From Gorsachius magnificus (Eukaryota > Chordata > Aves > Pelecaniformes > Ardeidae): a stretch of DNA of 64,000 nucleotides. Within the stretch, counting starts at the first letter, position 1, and each line of letters starts with the position of its first letter. Of this stretch, positions 1 through 10,593 are shown piece after piece. Location of the stretch: NCBI GenBank assembly GCA_034008185.1, contig CM067083.1, positions 122,840,337-122,904,336 on the forward strand, in the 5' to 3' direction. The notes beneath the pieces were generated by a model. It was given only the letters and a program-made list of their open reading frames with translations, was not told where the DNA came from and made no database searches. Made by a program: the position numbers and the translations under genes.

Positions 1-152
1 AACTGGACACTGTCTGCAAGGCACGGACACAATGGACAATACCCGGGCATCGAATCCATCATGGGGAATAGTTTTCAGGTGCATTCATCCTCAACTGGTG
101 CAGTGAGGTTCCTTGAGGGTCTCCCCCAAACGTGCAAACTCTGCAATATTTT
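1..152. other. unassigned sequence at window edge
   Basis: No gene or recognisable repeat is visible here. The segment lies just outside the 3' end of a minus-strand CR1 copy. Confidence 0.4.
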
Positions 153-915
153 CACAGAATCCTGTGGTTTGGGTTGGAAGGGATCCCTAGAGCCCATCCA
201 GCCCAACCCCCCTGCAGGGAGCAGGGACACCTTTAACCAGATCAGGTTGCTCACAGCCCCATCCAACCTGACCTGGAATGTTCCCCTGGATGGGGTCTCC
301 ACCACTTCTCTGGGCAACCCGTGCCAGGGTTTCACCAGCCTTGTCATAAAAAATTTCTCCCTCCTATCCCATCTGGATCTCCCCTTTTTCAGTTCAAAGC
401 CATCACCCCTTGTCCTGTTGCTGCAGGCCCTGCTAACCAGTCCATCCCCCCCTTTCTCCCCAGCCCCGTTAAGCCCTGCAAGGCCGCACTCAGGTCTCCC
501 CGCAGCCTCCTCTTCTCCAGGCTGAACACCCCCAGCTCTCCCAGCCTCTCTCCATGGCAGAGGGGCTCCAGCCCTGGGACCATCTCCGTGGCCTCCTCTG
601 GCCCCGCTCCAGCAGGTCCCTGTCTGTCCTGGGCTGGGGACCCCCGAGCTGGACGCAGGGCTCCAGGGGGGGCTGAGTGGAGCGGAGCAGAGGGGCAGAA
701 TCCCTTCCCTCGCCCCACTGGCCACGCTGCGGGGGATGCAGCCCAGGGCACGGTTGGCTTCTGGGCTGCCAGCGCACGTGCCAGATCATGTCCAGCTTTT
801 CATCCCTCAGCACTGCCAGGTCCTTCTCCACCAGGCTGCTCTCCATCCCTCCATCCCCAGCCTTTATGGATACCGGGGGTTGCCCCAACCCAGGTGCAGG
901 ACCCTGCACTTGGCC
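153..915 (-). mobile_element. CR1 LINE, 5'-truncated copy
   Basis: Read on the minus strand this is the 3' part of a chicken-repeat-1 LINE: the end of the ORF2 coding region, a short 3' UTR and the tail, which on the + strand begins with a degenerate CACAGAATCCTGTGGTTTGG. Translations of the minus strand give fragments of the CR1 ORF2 C-terminus in more than one frame, so the copy is broken by indels. It is one of the longer CR1 pieces in the window. The tail repeat is decayed, which suggests an old insertion. Confidence 0.9.
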
Positions 916-2311
916 TGATTTTCACCACATTCACTTGGCCCAAGACCTATCTGGGTATTTTGCCTGAAATATTTCAAAAAGGCCTATGATGCTGACTAAA
1001 GGGGACGTAGGGAGACGTGTAAATGAAGCTCAGGGAATGAATTGCCACAACACATCTGACCTGCTGTGAGTCCAGTCTTATCCTGCCTAATAATTTTCAT
1101 GGTTTTCTAGAGAGCGTGCTTACTAAATTCACAAATAAGAAGTCGAAAGGGACTGCAAAGCATTAGAGCACAGGATTAGCATTCCAGTGGATTTTTTCAT
1201 GCTAAAAAGATAATGAAAAAGGTATAATTAAGTAATAAGGAAAGCTACCTTGTCTATACAGACAAGAATAATTACCTGGATAACACAGAACAAGGAGTTC
1301 CTGGCTTTATGGGAGTTCTGCAGGGAAAATTCGGGTTGCAGATCATAGGTAGGCACAAATGAGCAATGCCACGGTGTTGGGAAACCAGCACTAACTGTCC
1401 TACAAGTATGAACAAAAACTGAGTTTGTAGAACACAGGACATACCCACTGTACCCCGTAAAAGTGCATCCATCCAGTTTTGTACACCATGCTTCGCAAAA
1501 GCCATGACAGGGCTGAAGGGAGCTCAGAAAATGGCGGGAGGTCAGAAGATATGACCTGTGAGAAGAGACTGAGGCAAGTGGAATAACGATGAACAGGAAA
1601 GAGAAGGCATGGAAAACATGAACGTCCTCAAATCCACAAATGCAATAGGTTGGAAAGGAGCGGTCTGTTCTTGGTGGCCAGGATGTCGCAACGAGAAGCC
1701 CTCACCTGAGATGTAGGAAAGTTTTTGCAATGACAGGACTGTACAGCAGCAGAAAGGACTGCATAGGGGGAGTGTGGAAACACCATTGACGAAGGTCTTA
1801 AATAAGAAATGGACAAATTCTTGAGAACACTTAGAAACAGGGGTGACAAGGCACACGAGGTGCACAGTCCCCTCACCCTTACTTTTACTCAGTTTCTGTA
1901 CTCAAATAAGATCACAGAGAGGAATGTGAGGCTGAGCCAAGTCAGAGCGCGGAGCCTGGTCTGGGCAGAAGCAAGTGCCTGGGAAGGGGTCCAAGAACGT
2001 GTTTTCACTCAGTAAAGCTCCACACCCACCAGTAACATGAAGTTTGGTGACTTCCTCAAGATTTTATATCGAATTTTTTTAATTTGTACCTGCTTCATTG
2101 ATTTATAAATTGCTTTTCCAATACATTTGTCCTATCAGTATATTTTGATTTCTTGAACTTCTTGAACAAGGTCCGAGTTTCAGCTGCGCTCAGTGGGAAA
2201 GAGGGCTTCTTTTGGTTACTTTTTTGATAAATCCCTCACTTACCATTGCATCCCACCTGTTTCCTGGGTTATAAAAATTGGACAACTGTACTACTCTCTT
2301 CCTTAGGCCTC
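916..2311. other. intergenic sequence, no gene seen
   Basis: Mixed AT-rich and neutral sequence between two CR1 copies. The open frames are short (about 110 codons or less) and resemble nothing I recognise. No RNA gene or regulatory element could be supported. Confidence 0.5.
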
Positions 2312-2856
2312 TAGAATCACAGAATCATAGAATCACTTTGGTTGGAAAAGACCTTTACGATCATCGAGTCCAACCTTTAACCTAACCCTGCCATCCCACC
2401 ACTAAACCCTGTCCCTAAGCACCTCACCTATCCTTCTTTTAAATACCTCCAGGCATTGGGACTCTACCACCTCCCTGGGCAGCCCATTCCAGTGCCTGAC
2501 AACCCTTCTGGTGAAGAAGTTTTTCCTAATGTCTAGCCTAAACCTGCCCTGGCGCAGCTTCAAGCCATTCCCCCTCGTCCTATCATCTGTTACCAGGGAG
2601 CAGAGGCTGACCCCCACCTCACTACAGCCTCCTCTCAGGCAGTTGTAGAGGGCGATGAGGGCTCCCCTCAGCCTCCTCTTCTCCAGACTAAACACCCCCA
2701 GTTCCCTCAGCTGCTCCTGTATGACTTGTGTTCCAGACCCCTCACCATCTTGGTTGCTTTCCTCTGGACATGTTCCAGCAATGCAACATCTTTCTTGTAG
2801 TGAGGGGCCCAAAACTGAACACAGTATTCAAGGTGGGAACACAGTATTCAAGGTGA
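2312..2856 (-). mobile_element. CR1 LINE, 5'-truncated copy
   Basis: The + strand begins with AGAATCACAGAATCATAGAATC, the inverted CR1 tail, followed by the 3' UTR variant that contains TTTAACCTAACCCTGCCATC. A 136-codon minus-strand frame encodes the last part of ORF2. At the inner end a 17-bp stretch (ACACAGTATTCAAGGTG) occurs twice in tandem near 2819-2856. The 3' UTR type matches the copies at 17402-18049 and 20181-20490. Confidence 0.92.
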
Positions 2857-3143
2857 AAATCCTTCCAGCTTTGTGATATACCTCCAATAATGTTTCCTCC
2901 CAGAGCTGAAGAGTGCCAGGATATTTAATTTTATGGAAATGAACCTCCGGCTCTGCCACCTTTCTTTTAACTTCTCCTTGCCCTACCATAGGCCATCAGG
3001 GATGGGGAGATGAGCAGGGGACACACCACGGTGCAGTGCCCCACAGATCGATGCAGTGATGCAATGATTTCTTTTGTCTTAATAACTTTCTTAAAATTTC
3101 TTAATATACAAGTTTCCATTTTTTGGTTCTTACCTGCTGTTTT

Positions 3144-3751
3144 CACAGAATCACAGAATGGCAAGGGTTGGAAGGGACCTCAGGAGATCACCCAGTCCAA
3201 CTTTCCTGCTAAAGCAGGTTCACCTACAGCAGGTTGCACAGGACAGTGTCCAGGCAGGGGTTGAATATCTCCAGAGAAGGAGACTCCACAGCCCCCCTGG
3301 GCAGCCTGGGCCAGGGCTCCATCACCCTCACAGTCAACAAGTTCTTCCTCCCGTTCAACTGGAACCTCTTCTGCTTCCAGTTTGTGCCCACTGCCCCTTG
3401 TCCTGTTGCTGGGCACCACTGGGAAGAGTCTGGCTCCATCCTCGTGACATCTGCCCTTGAGATATTTGTAGGTGTTGATGAGATCCCCTCTCAGCCTTCT
3501 CTTTTCCAGGCTAAACAAGCCCAGCTCCCTCAGCCTTTCCTCCTAGGGGAGATGCTCCGTCCCCTCATCATCCTTGTTGCTCTCCTCTGGACTCTTTCTA
3601 GGAGTTCCTCATCTTTCTTGAACTGGGGAGCCCAGAACTGGACCCAGAGCTCCAGGTGGGGTCTCAGCAGGGCAGAGCAGAGGGGGAGGAGAACCTCCCT
3701 CGCCCCTGCTGGCCACGCTCCTCTTGATGCACCCAGGATGCCATTGGCCAT
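3144..3751 (-). mobile_element. CR1 LINE, 5'-truncated copy
   Basis: The inverted tail CACAGAATCACAGAATGGC is followed by a second 3' UTR type (CTCAGGAGATCACCCAGTCC). The ORF2 C-terminus can be read in overlapping minus-strand frames, so the coding part is frameshifted. The same 3' UTR type occurs at 8655-8740 and at the long copy 21721-22862. The homology to CR1 stops around CCATTGGCC at 3741-3750. Confidence 0.92.
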
Positions 3752-4776
3752 CATTTTCAGAGCACTCTCTTCAAGAACTCCCCAACCTCCTTCCTAACCA
3801 GCTTTAGGAAATGCAGACCCATCGTTTGTACAGAAATTATGTATTTTTCAAAATTCACAACCTTAAGCTAACTGACACTGATTCAGCATTTGACATTTTG
3901 CTGCCCTGTTACTCAGTGTTGTAAGATCCTTCTGCTGCCCTTCACAGATTCAGGGTATTTAGTAATTTTGCATCAGCAGCAGCTTCTGTCCCTTCACCAG
4001 TCACCTCTATTTTCTGGTTGTTTATAAAGCTATTAAACAGCCCAGTGAACTGAGGTTGGAAAAGTTCCTTTGTAGAGCTCTTCCCATGTTTGACACCCCA
4101 GATCTGTCTGGAGGGTTTGTGAGGAAGAGGTGATGATCAAAGTGTCTGCAAGTGGTCAGCTCATCCAGGCTCCTGGGAGCTCTCAGCCCCAGTGCTCCCG
4201 CCCGTCCATCAGAGGGGTGAGAGGGGATAAAAAAAGAGCCTACATTGAACATGATGTTTGCTAAATTTATCAGAGGGATTTTGCAGACATGGTTCCCTTC
4301 ACAAGTGGGGATGGGAACATGGGTCCTTTCCAAGCCAAGAACCCCACATGGTGACCAGTTTGGACAATGGAGGGAGATTTATCGGTGCATTGTGGACACA
4401 TTTCAGCTCTATTGCATGCAGCTGCATCTCTGCCAGAGGTTGGGAAAGGCCTGAAACCCTGTGATACTGATCTTGTTCTCCCCCTCATCATTATTCCAGC
4501 AGATCTCCATCAGGTCCCTCTGACCCTTCAGCCCAGCCCTAACAACTCCGCTATTGACAGCCCCTATTCATTTGTGCTCCCATCAAAGCCAGCATGATGA
4601 AATCCTATCTGATATTGGGTAACCAGGTCTGGGGGAAGGAGGTGGCTGCCAGCACACTTGGGCGCACGCGGGAAATTCTGGTGCTCATGCCACAACCGCA
4701 TGTCCAGCCTCAAACAGCATGACTTGGATGAGTTCCCATGTCTCCCCAGCATCCTCTGCTCTGCAGGGAAATGCTC
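3752..4776. other. upstream region of the first ovodefensin gene
   Basis: About 1 kb of unique sequence between a CR1 copy and the TATA box of the first ovodefensin gene, and so the likely location of its upstream control elements. I looked for palindromic steroid-receptor elements, because known ovodefensins respond to sex steroids, and found only isolated GGTCA-like half sites (for example near 4152), which is no more than expected by chance. Confidence 0.4.
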
Positions 4777-4784
4777 TATAAAAA
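4777..4784 (+). promoter_or_regulatory. TATA box of ovodefensin A gene
   Basis: TATAAAAA lies 106 bp upstream of the start codon, which would put the transcription start near 4805-4810 and give an unspliced leader of about 75 nt. The B-class gene has its TATA element at almost the same distance (101 bp), which supports both calls. Confidence 0.75.
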
Positions 4785-4882
4785 CTGGCAGCTGCACACT
4801 CCCTGTGTACCACCTCCTCCCTTCGAGCTCTCTCCGACTCTCCTCTCTCCAGCCTTGTCGAGGTCCCAGCTCAACTCCAGCC

Positions 4883-6239
4883 ATGAGGTTCCTCTACCTT
4901 GTCTTCGCAGTCTTCCTGCTGGTCTCCCTGGCCACTCCAGGTAAGATGGCAAATAGGGCGAGAGGAGCTGACACTAACTGGGATTCTTTTAAAGTAGCTT
5001 TAGCTCTTGAAAATATAGTTATTATCACCTGAGGTGACTGCTCTAATCTGGCCAGGTACTTTAATGACTTCTTTCAAGGGACAATGAAACAAGGACTACC
5101 TCAGAGAGATTTGTGTAGGAAGGAATAACTGAGGTTAAAACTTCAGTATCCAGTTTGGGAGTGAGCCTAGGCCAGAAAATCACCAAACAAGAGCCTGGAT
5201 GAGGCCACTTGTCTTGGGGACCCCGAGAGGTTCATAGTACCAGAGGAGGCTCTTCTGTGCAGCTTGATTTCTGTGTCAAGGCTCAGTCCTGGGCACGTTT
5301 GATTTACGGATGTGATGTAGCTATTGCTGCTTCTGCCCATTTCTGAGAGTTGGAGGCTTTCTGGTACCTCTACGAGAGTCAAAAAGGGATTCAGGGCTGA
5401 GATCTCTCAGACAGGCATTAGAAACCCCCTTCAGATGTCAACTCTCATTCACCTGGGCTGGGTCCATCACTTGGCAAATATTCACACATAGTGAATATTT
5501 GGTGCTGCTGTGGGGCCAATATCAAGACCTTTGCAGCATCCTTTCAGCTTTTCCTGAGTAAATGGTAATTTTTAAAAGCATGACATAAGTATGGGGGTCT
5601 GAGTGGACAGCTCACATTTTTAAATCAGCTTGATATGGCTTTTTCTCTTTTGCTCTGAGAACACTTCTCCTGTCTTTTAAAAAGAGGTACAAGACAAGGA
5701 AACACACATATGCACAGATGAGCATCTTTATGAACTTGCACAGATGAGCATCCATCCTTATGAATATTGCTTTTGGGGTATCTCTCAATGCAGGCAAGGA
5801 ATCTGCTCTCCTTGGGAGCATCTCTTTCCCAAAATGCACCCAGTGTCACCAGATGGGAGGAGAGGAATGCACAAGGAGTTTCTCAGGCTTGTGCTCTTCA
5901 TGGTCCCTTCCTGCTTTGGGGCTGGGCTTGGGCAGGAGCACGGACATGTGGGCGGATGGAGCAGGACCTCCATATGAGCAGGCTCTCATCCTTCCGAGCA
6001 CTGCCACACTCACCCGCGGGATGGGTGTAAGGTGGGAGGGCATGGCAGTGGGGCACAGAGGCACCTCTCCTGACCCAAGCCCTCTCCCTCTGTCCCCACT
6101 TGCAGGCTATGGGCAGATTAGGAAGTATTGCCCCAAGGTGGGGTACTGCTCCAGCAAGTGCACCAAGGCGGATGTGTGGTCCTTCTCCTCCGACTGCAAG
6201 TACTACTGCTGCATCCCGCCTGGCTGGAAGGGGAAATAG
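4883..6239 (+). CDS. OvoDA1: ovodefensin, A class (gallin/cygnin-type), two coding exons
   Basis: Exon 1 is 4883-4940 and exon 2 is 6106-6239, joined across a GT-AG intron (donor GTAAG at 4941, acceptor TTGCAG ending 6105) in phase 1. The product is 63 residues: a hydrophobic signal peptide of about 19 residues (MRFLYLVFAVFLLVSLATP) and a mature peptide of about 44. Its six cysteines are spaced C-X5-C-X3-C-X11-C-X3-C-C, the spacing known for gallin, meleagrin and cygnin. The mature part has eight Lys/Arg against two Asp, and ends in an aromatic, basic tail (PPGWKGK). Known family members are secreted by the oviduct into egg white and have antibacterial activity; activity of this one is inferred. 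The start is the only ATG directly before a signal peptide, about 100 bp below a TATA box. The final 1 in the symbol is uncertain because paralogue numbers differ between birds. Confidence 0.93.
5711..5752 (+). repeat. short tandem duplication inside the ovodefensin A intron
   Basis: TGCACAGATGAGCATC occurs at 5711-5726 and again at 5737-5752, each followed by a similar TTATGAA stretch. It is a two-copy local duplication of about 26 bp within the 1,165-bp intron. No function is implied. Confidence 0.7.
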
Positions 6240-6336
6240 GAGCTGAAGAAGACGCTTCTCTGAGAAAGAGGAGGCACTGTGGTGGCTTTGGGAGTAGCTT
6301 CTCAACTAACCCAATTTCCATTGCCTCCTCTCAATA

Positions 6337-6342
6337 ATTAAA
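6337..6342 (+). promoter_or_regulatory. poly(A) signal of ovodefensin A gene
   Basis: ATTAAA, the common variant signal, lies 98 bp after the stop codon. The B-class gene uses the same variant 91 bp after its stop, so the 3' UTRs are similar in plan. Confidence 0.65.
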
Positions 6343-7061
6343 AAGAGAAAAAAAGGAGATGTAACTGTGGTGTATGCGGTGTGGTTATTTGTGTCCCCAT
6401 GTTCCCAGGTTAAAACAGGTTCTCCAAGCCCAGCCCAAAGGCTCAGCAGCACCAAAAAATGCTGAATGTCCAGTGTCAACAAGCTGCAGAGCTGCCAGTG
6501 GTCTCACAGGGTAGGGATTTTGGAAGAAAGGGTAGAGTTTTCCCTCTTCCCTACTCCATGGCCCTGAACCCAACCCTCCAGAGACAAGAGAGAATCTTCC
6601 AGTTCTTTACTGCTTTTTCAGGCTACAGGTTATCTACAGATGTCTTAAAAAAATGCGGGTAGTTCAGCAATGTCTCCTCTAAGCATAAGACAACCCTCTT
6701 TCCATGAAAATTTCAGCAAATCCCCAGAGGTGGGCCACAGAGAAGCAAATAGGCCCTCACAGACCTCATGTAATGGATTTTATCTCCTCTTTGTGCCCAA
6801 GACTGCTCAGGCAGTACCTCTCTCTTACTTACAGATCAATACTTTACTTAGGGTTTGAGTTCTGCTCTCCCTAGCTCAAACTGGGTGTGTTGGAGCAGAA
6901 AAAGGTACGGAGGAGAGCCACGAAGGTGTGTGGAAGCTCTGTAGCAGAAGCTGTAAACACCTGTAAGCAAAAGTGTTCAGAGACTCCCACCACTGGATTG
7001 GCAGTCTCCTGCTTTTACACCATTCTAGGAGAGGCAACACAGTTTTTTTAGGCTTCCTCGG
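6343..7061. other. intergenic sequence, no gene seen
   Basis: Unique-looking sequence between the first ovodefensin gene and an LTR. Only short, unremarkable open frames are present. Confidence 0.4.
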
Positions 7062-7988
7062 TGATGGGCTGACCCTGGCTGGACACCGGGTGCCCATCAA
7101 ACCACCCTGTCACTCCCCCTCCTCAACGGGGCAGCTGGGGGAGAAAATATGATGAAAGGCCCGTGGAAAGGACCGGGACATCACTCAGCAATTACCATCA
7201 TGGGCAAAACAGACTTGACTTGGGGAAATTAATTTAATTTATTGCAAACCAAAGTCAGGGTAGGATAATGAGAAGACAAATCTTAAAATACCTCCCTCCC
7301 ACCTCCTTCTTCCCAGGCTCAACTTCATTCCTGATGTCTCCACCTCCTCCCCTCCAGTGGTGCAGGGGGATGGGGAATGGGGGTTGGGGTCAGTTCATCC
7401 CACACTGTCCCTGCCGCTCCTTCCTCCCCAGGGCAGGACTCCTCACACTCCTCCCTGCTCCAGCCTGGGGTCCCTCCCATGGCAGACAGTCCCCCACGCA
7501 CTGCTCCAGTGCGGGTCCTTCCCACGGGATGCAGTTCTTCATGCACGGCTCCAGTGTGGGTCCATCCCTCCCACGGGGCCCCCCACGGGGCCACAGCCCC
7601 TGCCAGGAGCCTGCTCCAGCGTGGGCTTCCCACGGGGTCACAGCCTCCTTTGGGCACCCCCCTGCTCCAGGGGCTCTGCTCCGGCACCTGGAGCCCCTCC
7701 TGCCCTCCTGCTGCACTGGCCTGGGGGCTGCAGGGCTGCTCCTCTCATGTATTCTACTCCTCTCTTCCAGCTGCTGTCCCGCAGCATTTTTTTCCCCCTT
7801 CCCAATTATGTTATCCCAGAGGTGCTAACACTGTCACTGATGGGCTTGGCCTTGGCCAGTGGTGGGTCCATCTTGGAGCTGACTGGAATTGCCTCTATCA
7901 GACACAGGGGAGGCTTCTGGCATCATCTCACAGAAGCCACCCCTGTAGCTCCCCCGCTACCAAAACCTTCCACCGTAAACACAGTTCA
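7062..7988 (-). mobile_element. solo LTR of an avian endogenous retrovirus (degraded)
   Basis: The sequence has the layout of a long avian ERV LTR that I recognise by its characteristic blocks: CTACCAAAACCTTCCACCG at one end, a central series of degenerate units of about 40 bp containing CTGCTCCAG and CCCACGGG, and a GTGATGGGCTGACCCTGG end. On the minus strand it starts with TG at 7988 and ends with CA at 7062. A minus-strand AATAAA at 7238-7243 fits the LTR poly(A) signal. No internal gag, pol or env sequence flanks it, so it is probably a solo LTR. I cannot see a clear target-site duplication. The long open frames over it (up to 260 codons) come from its GC-rich, stop-poor sequence. I do not assign a Repbase family name. 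Confidence 0.75.
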
Positions 7989-8654
7989 CCAGTGAAACAG
8001 CTTCTGCAAGGAAAAGCTGCTACAACCAGCTCCGCTCTCACTTGCCTGAGGAGGGGTCTGTATGACATTACCCACCACTGGTGGCCATTTGGGGGTTTGC
8101 TGGATGGTGTCTTTCCAGGAGGAGTTTGCTGTGAGTTAATGGCTGGCATCACTGATTGAATGGTTACAGTGGTGGTTGTTATCTGTAGAGGAGTCAGGGA
8201 CCAGAAGAGCTATAGGGGCTGAGTGATCATTTCCCTTCTAGAGAGGGGACAGCTAGAGGGGTGCACTGGGAAAACCTGGGGCAGTTTAATCCTTCTTCTG
8301 CCTTATCTTCTCTGCTTCTTTCCTGCTTTCTTATCTTGCAATGCAATGGACACACTCGGTGCAGAAATGGAGAACAACCGCAAATCCACAGGGACTGGGA
8401 TCTGCTCACCATCTGAGACCTGTGCTGTCCAGGTTGGATGTGAAGGATGGAGTGGCAGGGACCCCCTTGTTCCCAGTCCCTTCAAGTCTTTGTCCACCTG
8501 GCACTCTCTGTGTGAGATTAAAATGGAGATTAAGGAGAGCTAAACTGAGGTGTTTACATAGAAGGATCTACAGATATGCTGGTGGTTGATTGAGTTGCCT
8601 AAATAAAGATGTCTAGTGCCATCTGAGGCACCAGTGAGTGCCTGGGACATCTGT
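7989..8654. other. intergenic sequence, no gene seen
   Basis: Unique sequence between the LTR and a CR1 stub. No gene or known repeat is recognised. Confidence 0.4.
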
Positions 8655-8740
8655 ATCACAGAACCACAGAATGGCAATGATTGGAAAGGACCTCAGGAGA
8701 TCATCTAGTCCAACCCTCCTGCTAAAGCGGGTTCACCTGA
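8655..8740 (-). mobile_element. CR1 LINE 3' stub
   Basis: A short inverted CR1 3' end (ATCACAGAACCACAGAATGG, then CTCAGGAGATCATCTAGTCC). It is of the same 3' UTR type as the copy at 3144-3751. It ends abruptly at the start of the repeat at 8750. Confidence 0.88.
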
Positions 8741-8749
8741 TGTGGCTGG

Positions 8750-8815
8750 CAGGTATGATACGGGAGCTATGGGAGACCATTACCCCCTAGAGACACAGAT
8801 GGGAGACCAGGTGGG
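8750..8815 (+). repeat. unnamed dispersed repeat, copy 1
   Basis: This stretch resembles 32976-33045, roughly three quarters identical by eye, with shared blocks CAGGTATGAT, TATGGGAGACC and a final CCAGGTG. Both copies lie on the + strand and both touch CR1 insertions. I do not recognise the parent element. Confidence 0.5.
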
Positions 8816-8965
8816 ACATCTCAAATACACACCTAAGATGCTTGAGCCACTGGGAATTGTCAGTCCAGTCAACAGTGTTTAGAGCGTGGTTCAACTCATC
8901 CTATAAAATAATCCTCCAGGCCAGTAAGCTGAGTCACTGTCCCAGCTCCATCAGTTATATTTAGT

Positions 8966-9304
8966 ATCATAGAATCATAGAATCATAGAATGGTTTGGGT
9001 TGGAAGGGACCCCTAGAGGTCACCCAGTCCAACCCCCCTGTAGGGAGCAGGGACACCTTTAACCAGGTCAGGTTGCTCAGAGCCCCATCCAACCTGGCCT
9101 TGAATGTTCCCAGGGATGGGGCCTCCACCACCTCTCTGGGCAACCTCTTCCAGTGTTTCACCACCCTCATTGTAAAGAATTTCTTCCTTATATCTAGTCT
9201 AAACCTACCCTGTTTTAGTTTAAAACCATTACCCCTTGTCCTGACACAGCTGGCCCTACTAAAAAGATTTTCCCCATCTTTCCCCTTTAGGTAGTAGATC
9301 TCCA
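8966..9304 (-). mobile_element. CR1 LINE, 5'-truncated copy
   Basis: Three clean copies of the inverted tail octamer (ATCATAGAATCATAGAATCA) open the element. The 3' UTR type contains CCCTAGAGGTCACCCAGTCC. A 112-codon minus-strand frame covers the ORF2 C-terminus without a stop. The good tail and open frame suggest a younger insertion than the copy at 153-915. Confidence 0.92.
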
Positions 9305-10492
9305 TTAGCTATCAAAGGAGTGTAGACATCCAGAACAAAGAAGATAACCCGCATGAGAAATCAAAATGCAGGTGTATTCACCTCTGAACTAATCCCACTC
9401 AGAGTGGATAGACTTGGAGTGAGTGCTTCTGCAATTTTTGCTCTCCAGGGCAGATAGCCCCAGCCTGCTCTCAGCAGCTCTGGAGGGAACGGTATCACGC
9501 AGTGCCAATATTGTTCGGTCGCCAACATTCACTCATTGCCAGGGAACACAACCTGCAGCGTCTCTGCTTGGGTTCAGTCTCTTCTTGGACTGAAGGTGCT
9601 GGGGTGTTTCTTTGCTTGTCCACAGGGAAAAACACACCAATCACTGATATGTCTGATAGAAATGTAAACGCTATGACTTCTTCCTAGCTTGGGATGAAGG
9701 AGACTTTAGGTGGGCAACAGGGGCATAAGCTACTTGCCACTCTTCTTTGGTGATCTTTGCACTTAGTGCTTTGCTATATCCTATTCATTTATGTTTACAA
9801 AGTCCAACACTCAGAGACTAGAAATGAGATGCTATTTATCCTATCTGCAGAAAGTGGCTTCCAAATCTCTTGGATGTGGTTGATGTAGGAGAGTAGGAGA
9901 AACTTGGGAAATTTCAGGAGGTCTTAAATGGTGCTGTCTGTGTTCAGGCAACTGAATTGAGCCCCAGATGATTAGCTCAGACTGGTGGCCTCAGCTTCAG
10001 ACAGCCAGAGTTTTTTTTCAGGAGAGGCATTCCAACAGTATAACAACTTGCATGTCCATTCGGATTCTAGTAAGGGGGTCTAGGTTTTGAGACACAGTTG
10101 AGAATGCTTACGGTGGCATTGGTCAGTGTAGTGCCAGCCCTCTCAGGTCTCTGTTTTGGAAGGGAAGAATAAGGGGTCTCAAACTTGTTGCTGTAACACT
10201 GTCCACCACAACCATTCCTACAAGCCAACACCAAGTCCCCTGACCAGACAGTCCCAATTGCCTGTGCTTTGACAGCCAGATTGAGAGGAGTCCAGCTCCT
10301 CAGGGAGAGACACAGGCCACATGAGATGCCTTCAAAGAGCCAGAGACAAATGGGCACAGAGTGGACGTCTTATTGTGAGATGGCCACTGGGTTGGAGTGA
10401 CACAATATCCCACTAAGCAGCAAACAATGTGTCCTTGGGTAACAGCAAAGTCACGCTACTCCTTAACACTGTACTCTCTGTCAAGAAATGTC
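9305..10492. other. upstream region of the second ovodefensin gene
   Basis: About 1.2 kb of unique sequence upstream of the B-class ovodefensin TATA box. No other gene is visible. It shows no obvious extended similarity by eye to the region upstream of the A-class gene. Confidence 0.4.
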
Positions 10493-10500
10493 TATAAATA
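10493..10500 (+). promoter_or_regulatory. TATA box of ovodefensin B gene
   Basis: TATAAATA lies 101 bp upstream of the start codon, nearly the same position as in the A-class gene. A short unspliced leader of about 70 nt is predicted. Confidence 0.75.
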
Positions 10501-10593
10501 TCAGGGTTTCCAGCCTTTTTCTGAGCAACTGATTCAAGATCTCCCTGCAAGGCTGCACCCCAGACCTGCTGTGATCCTGGTGGATATCCAGTC

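Noticed and set aside
3752..4776. Oestrogen-response elements upstream of the ovodefensin genes
   Set aside because: Only isolated GGTCA-like half sites are seen; no palindrome with a three-base spacer.
7268..8159. Open frames of up to 260 codons between the ovodefensins
   Set aside because: They lie over a GC-rich LTR with internal repeat units; several frames are open at once and none is a retroviral gene.
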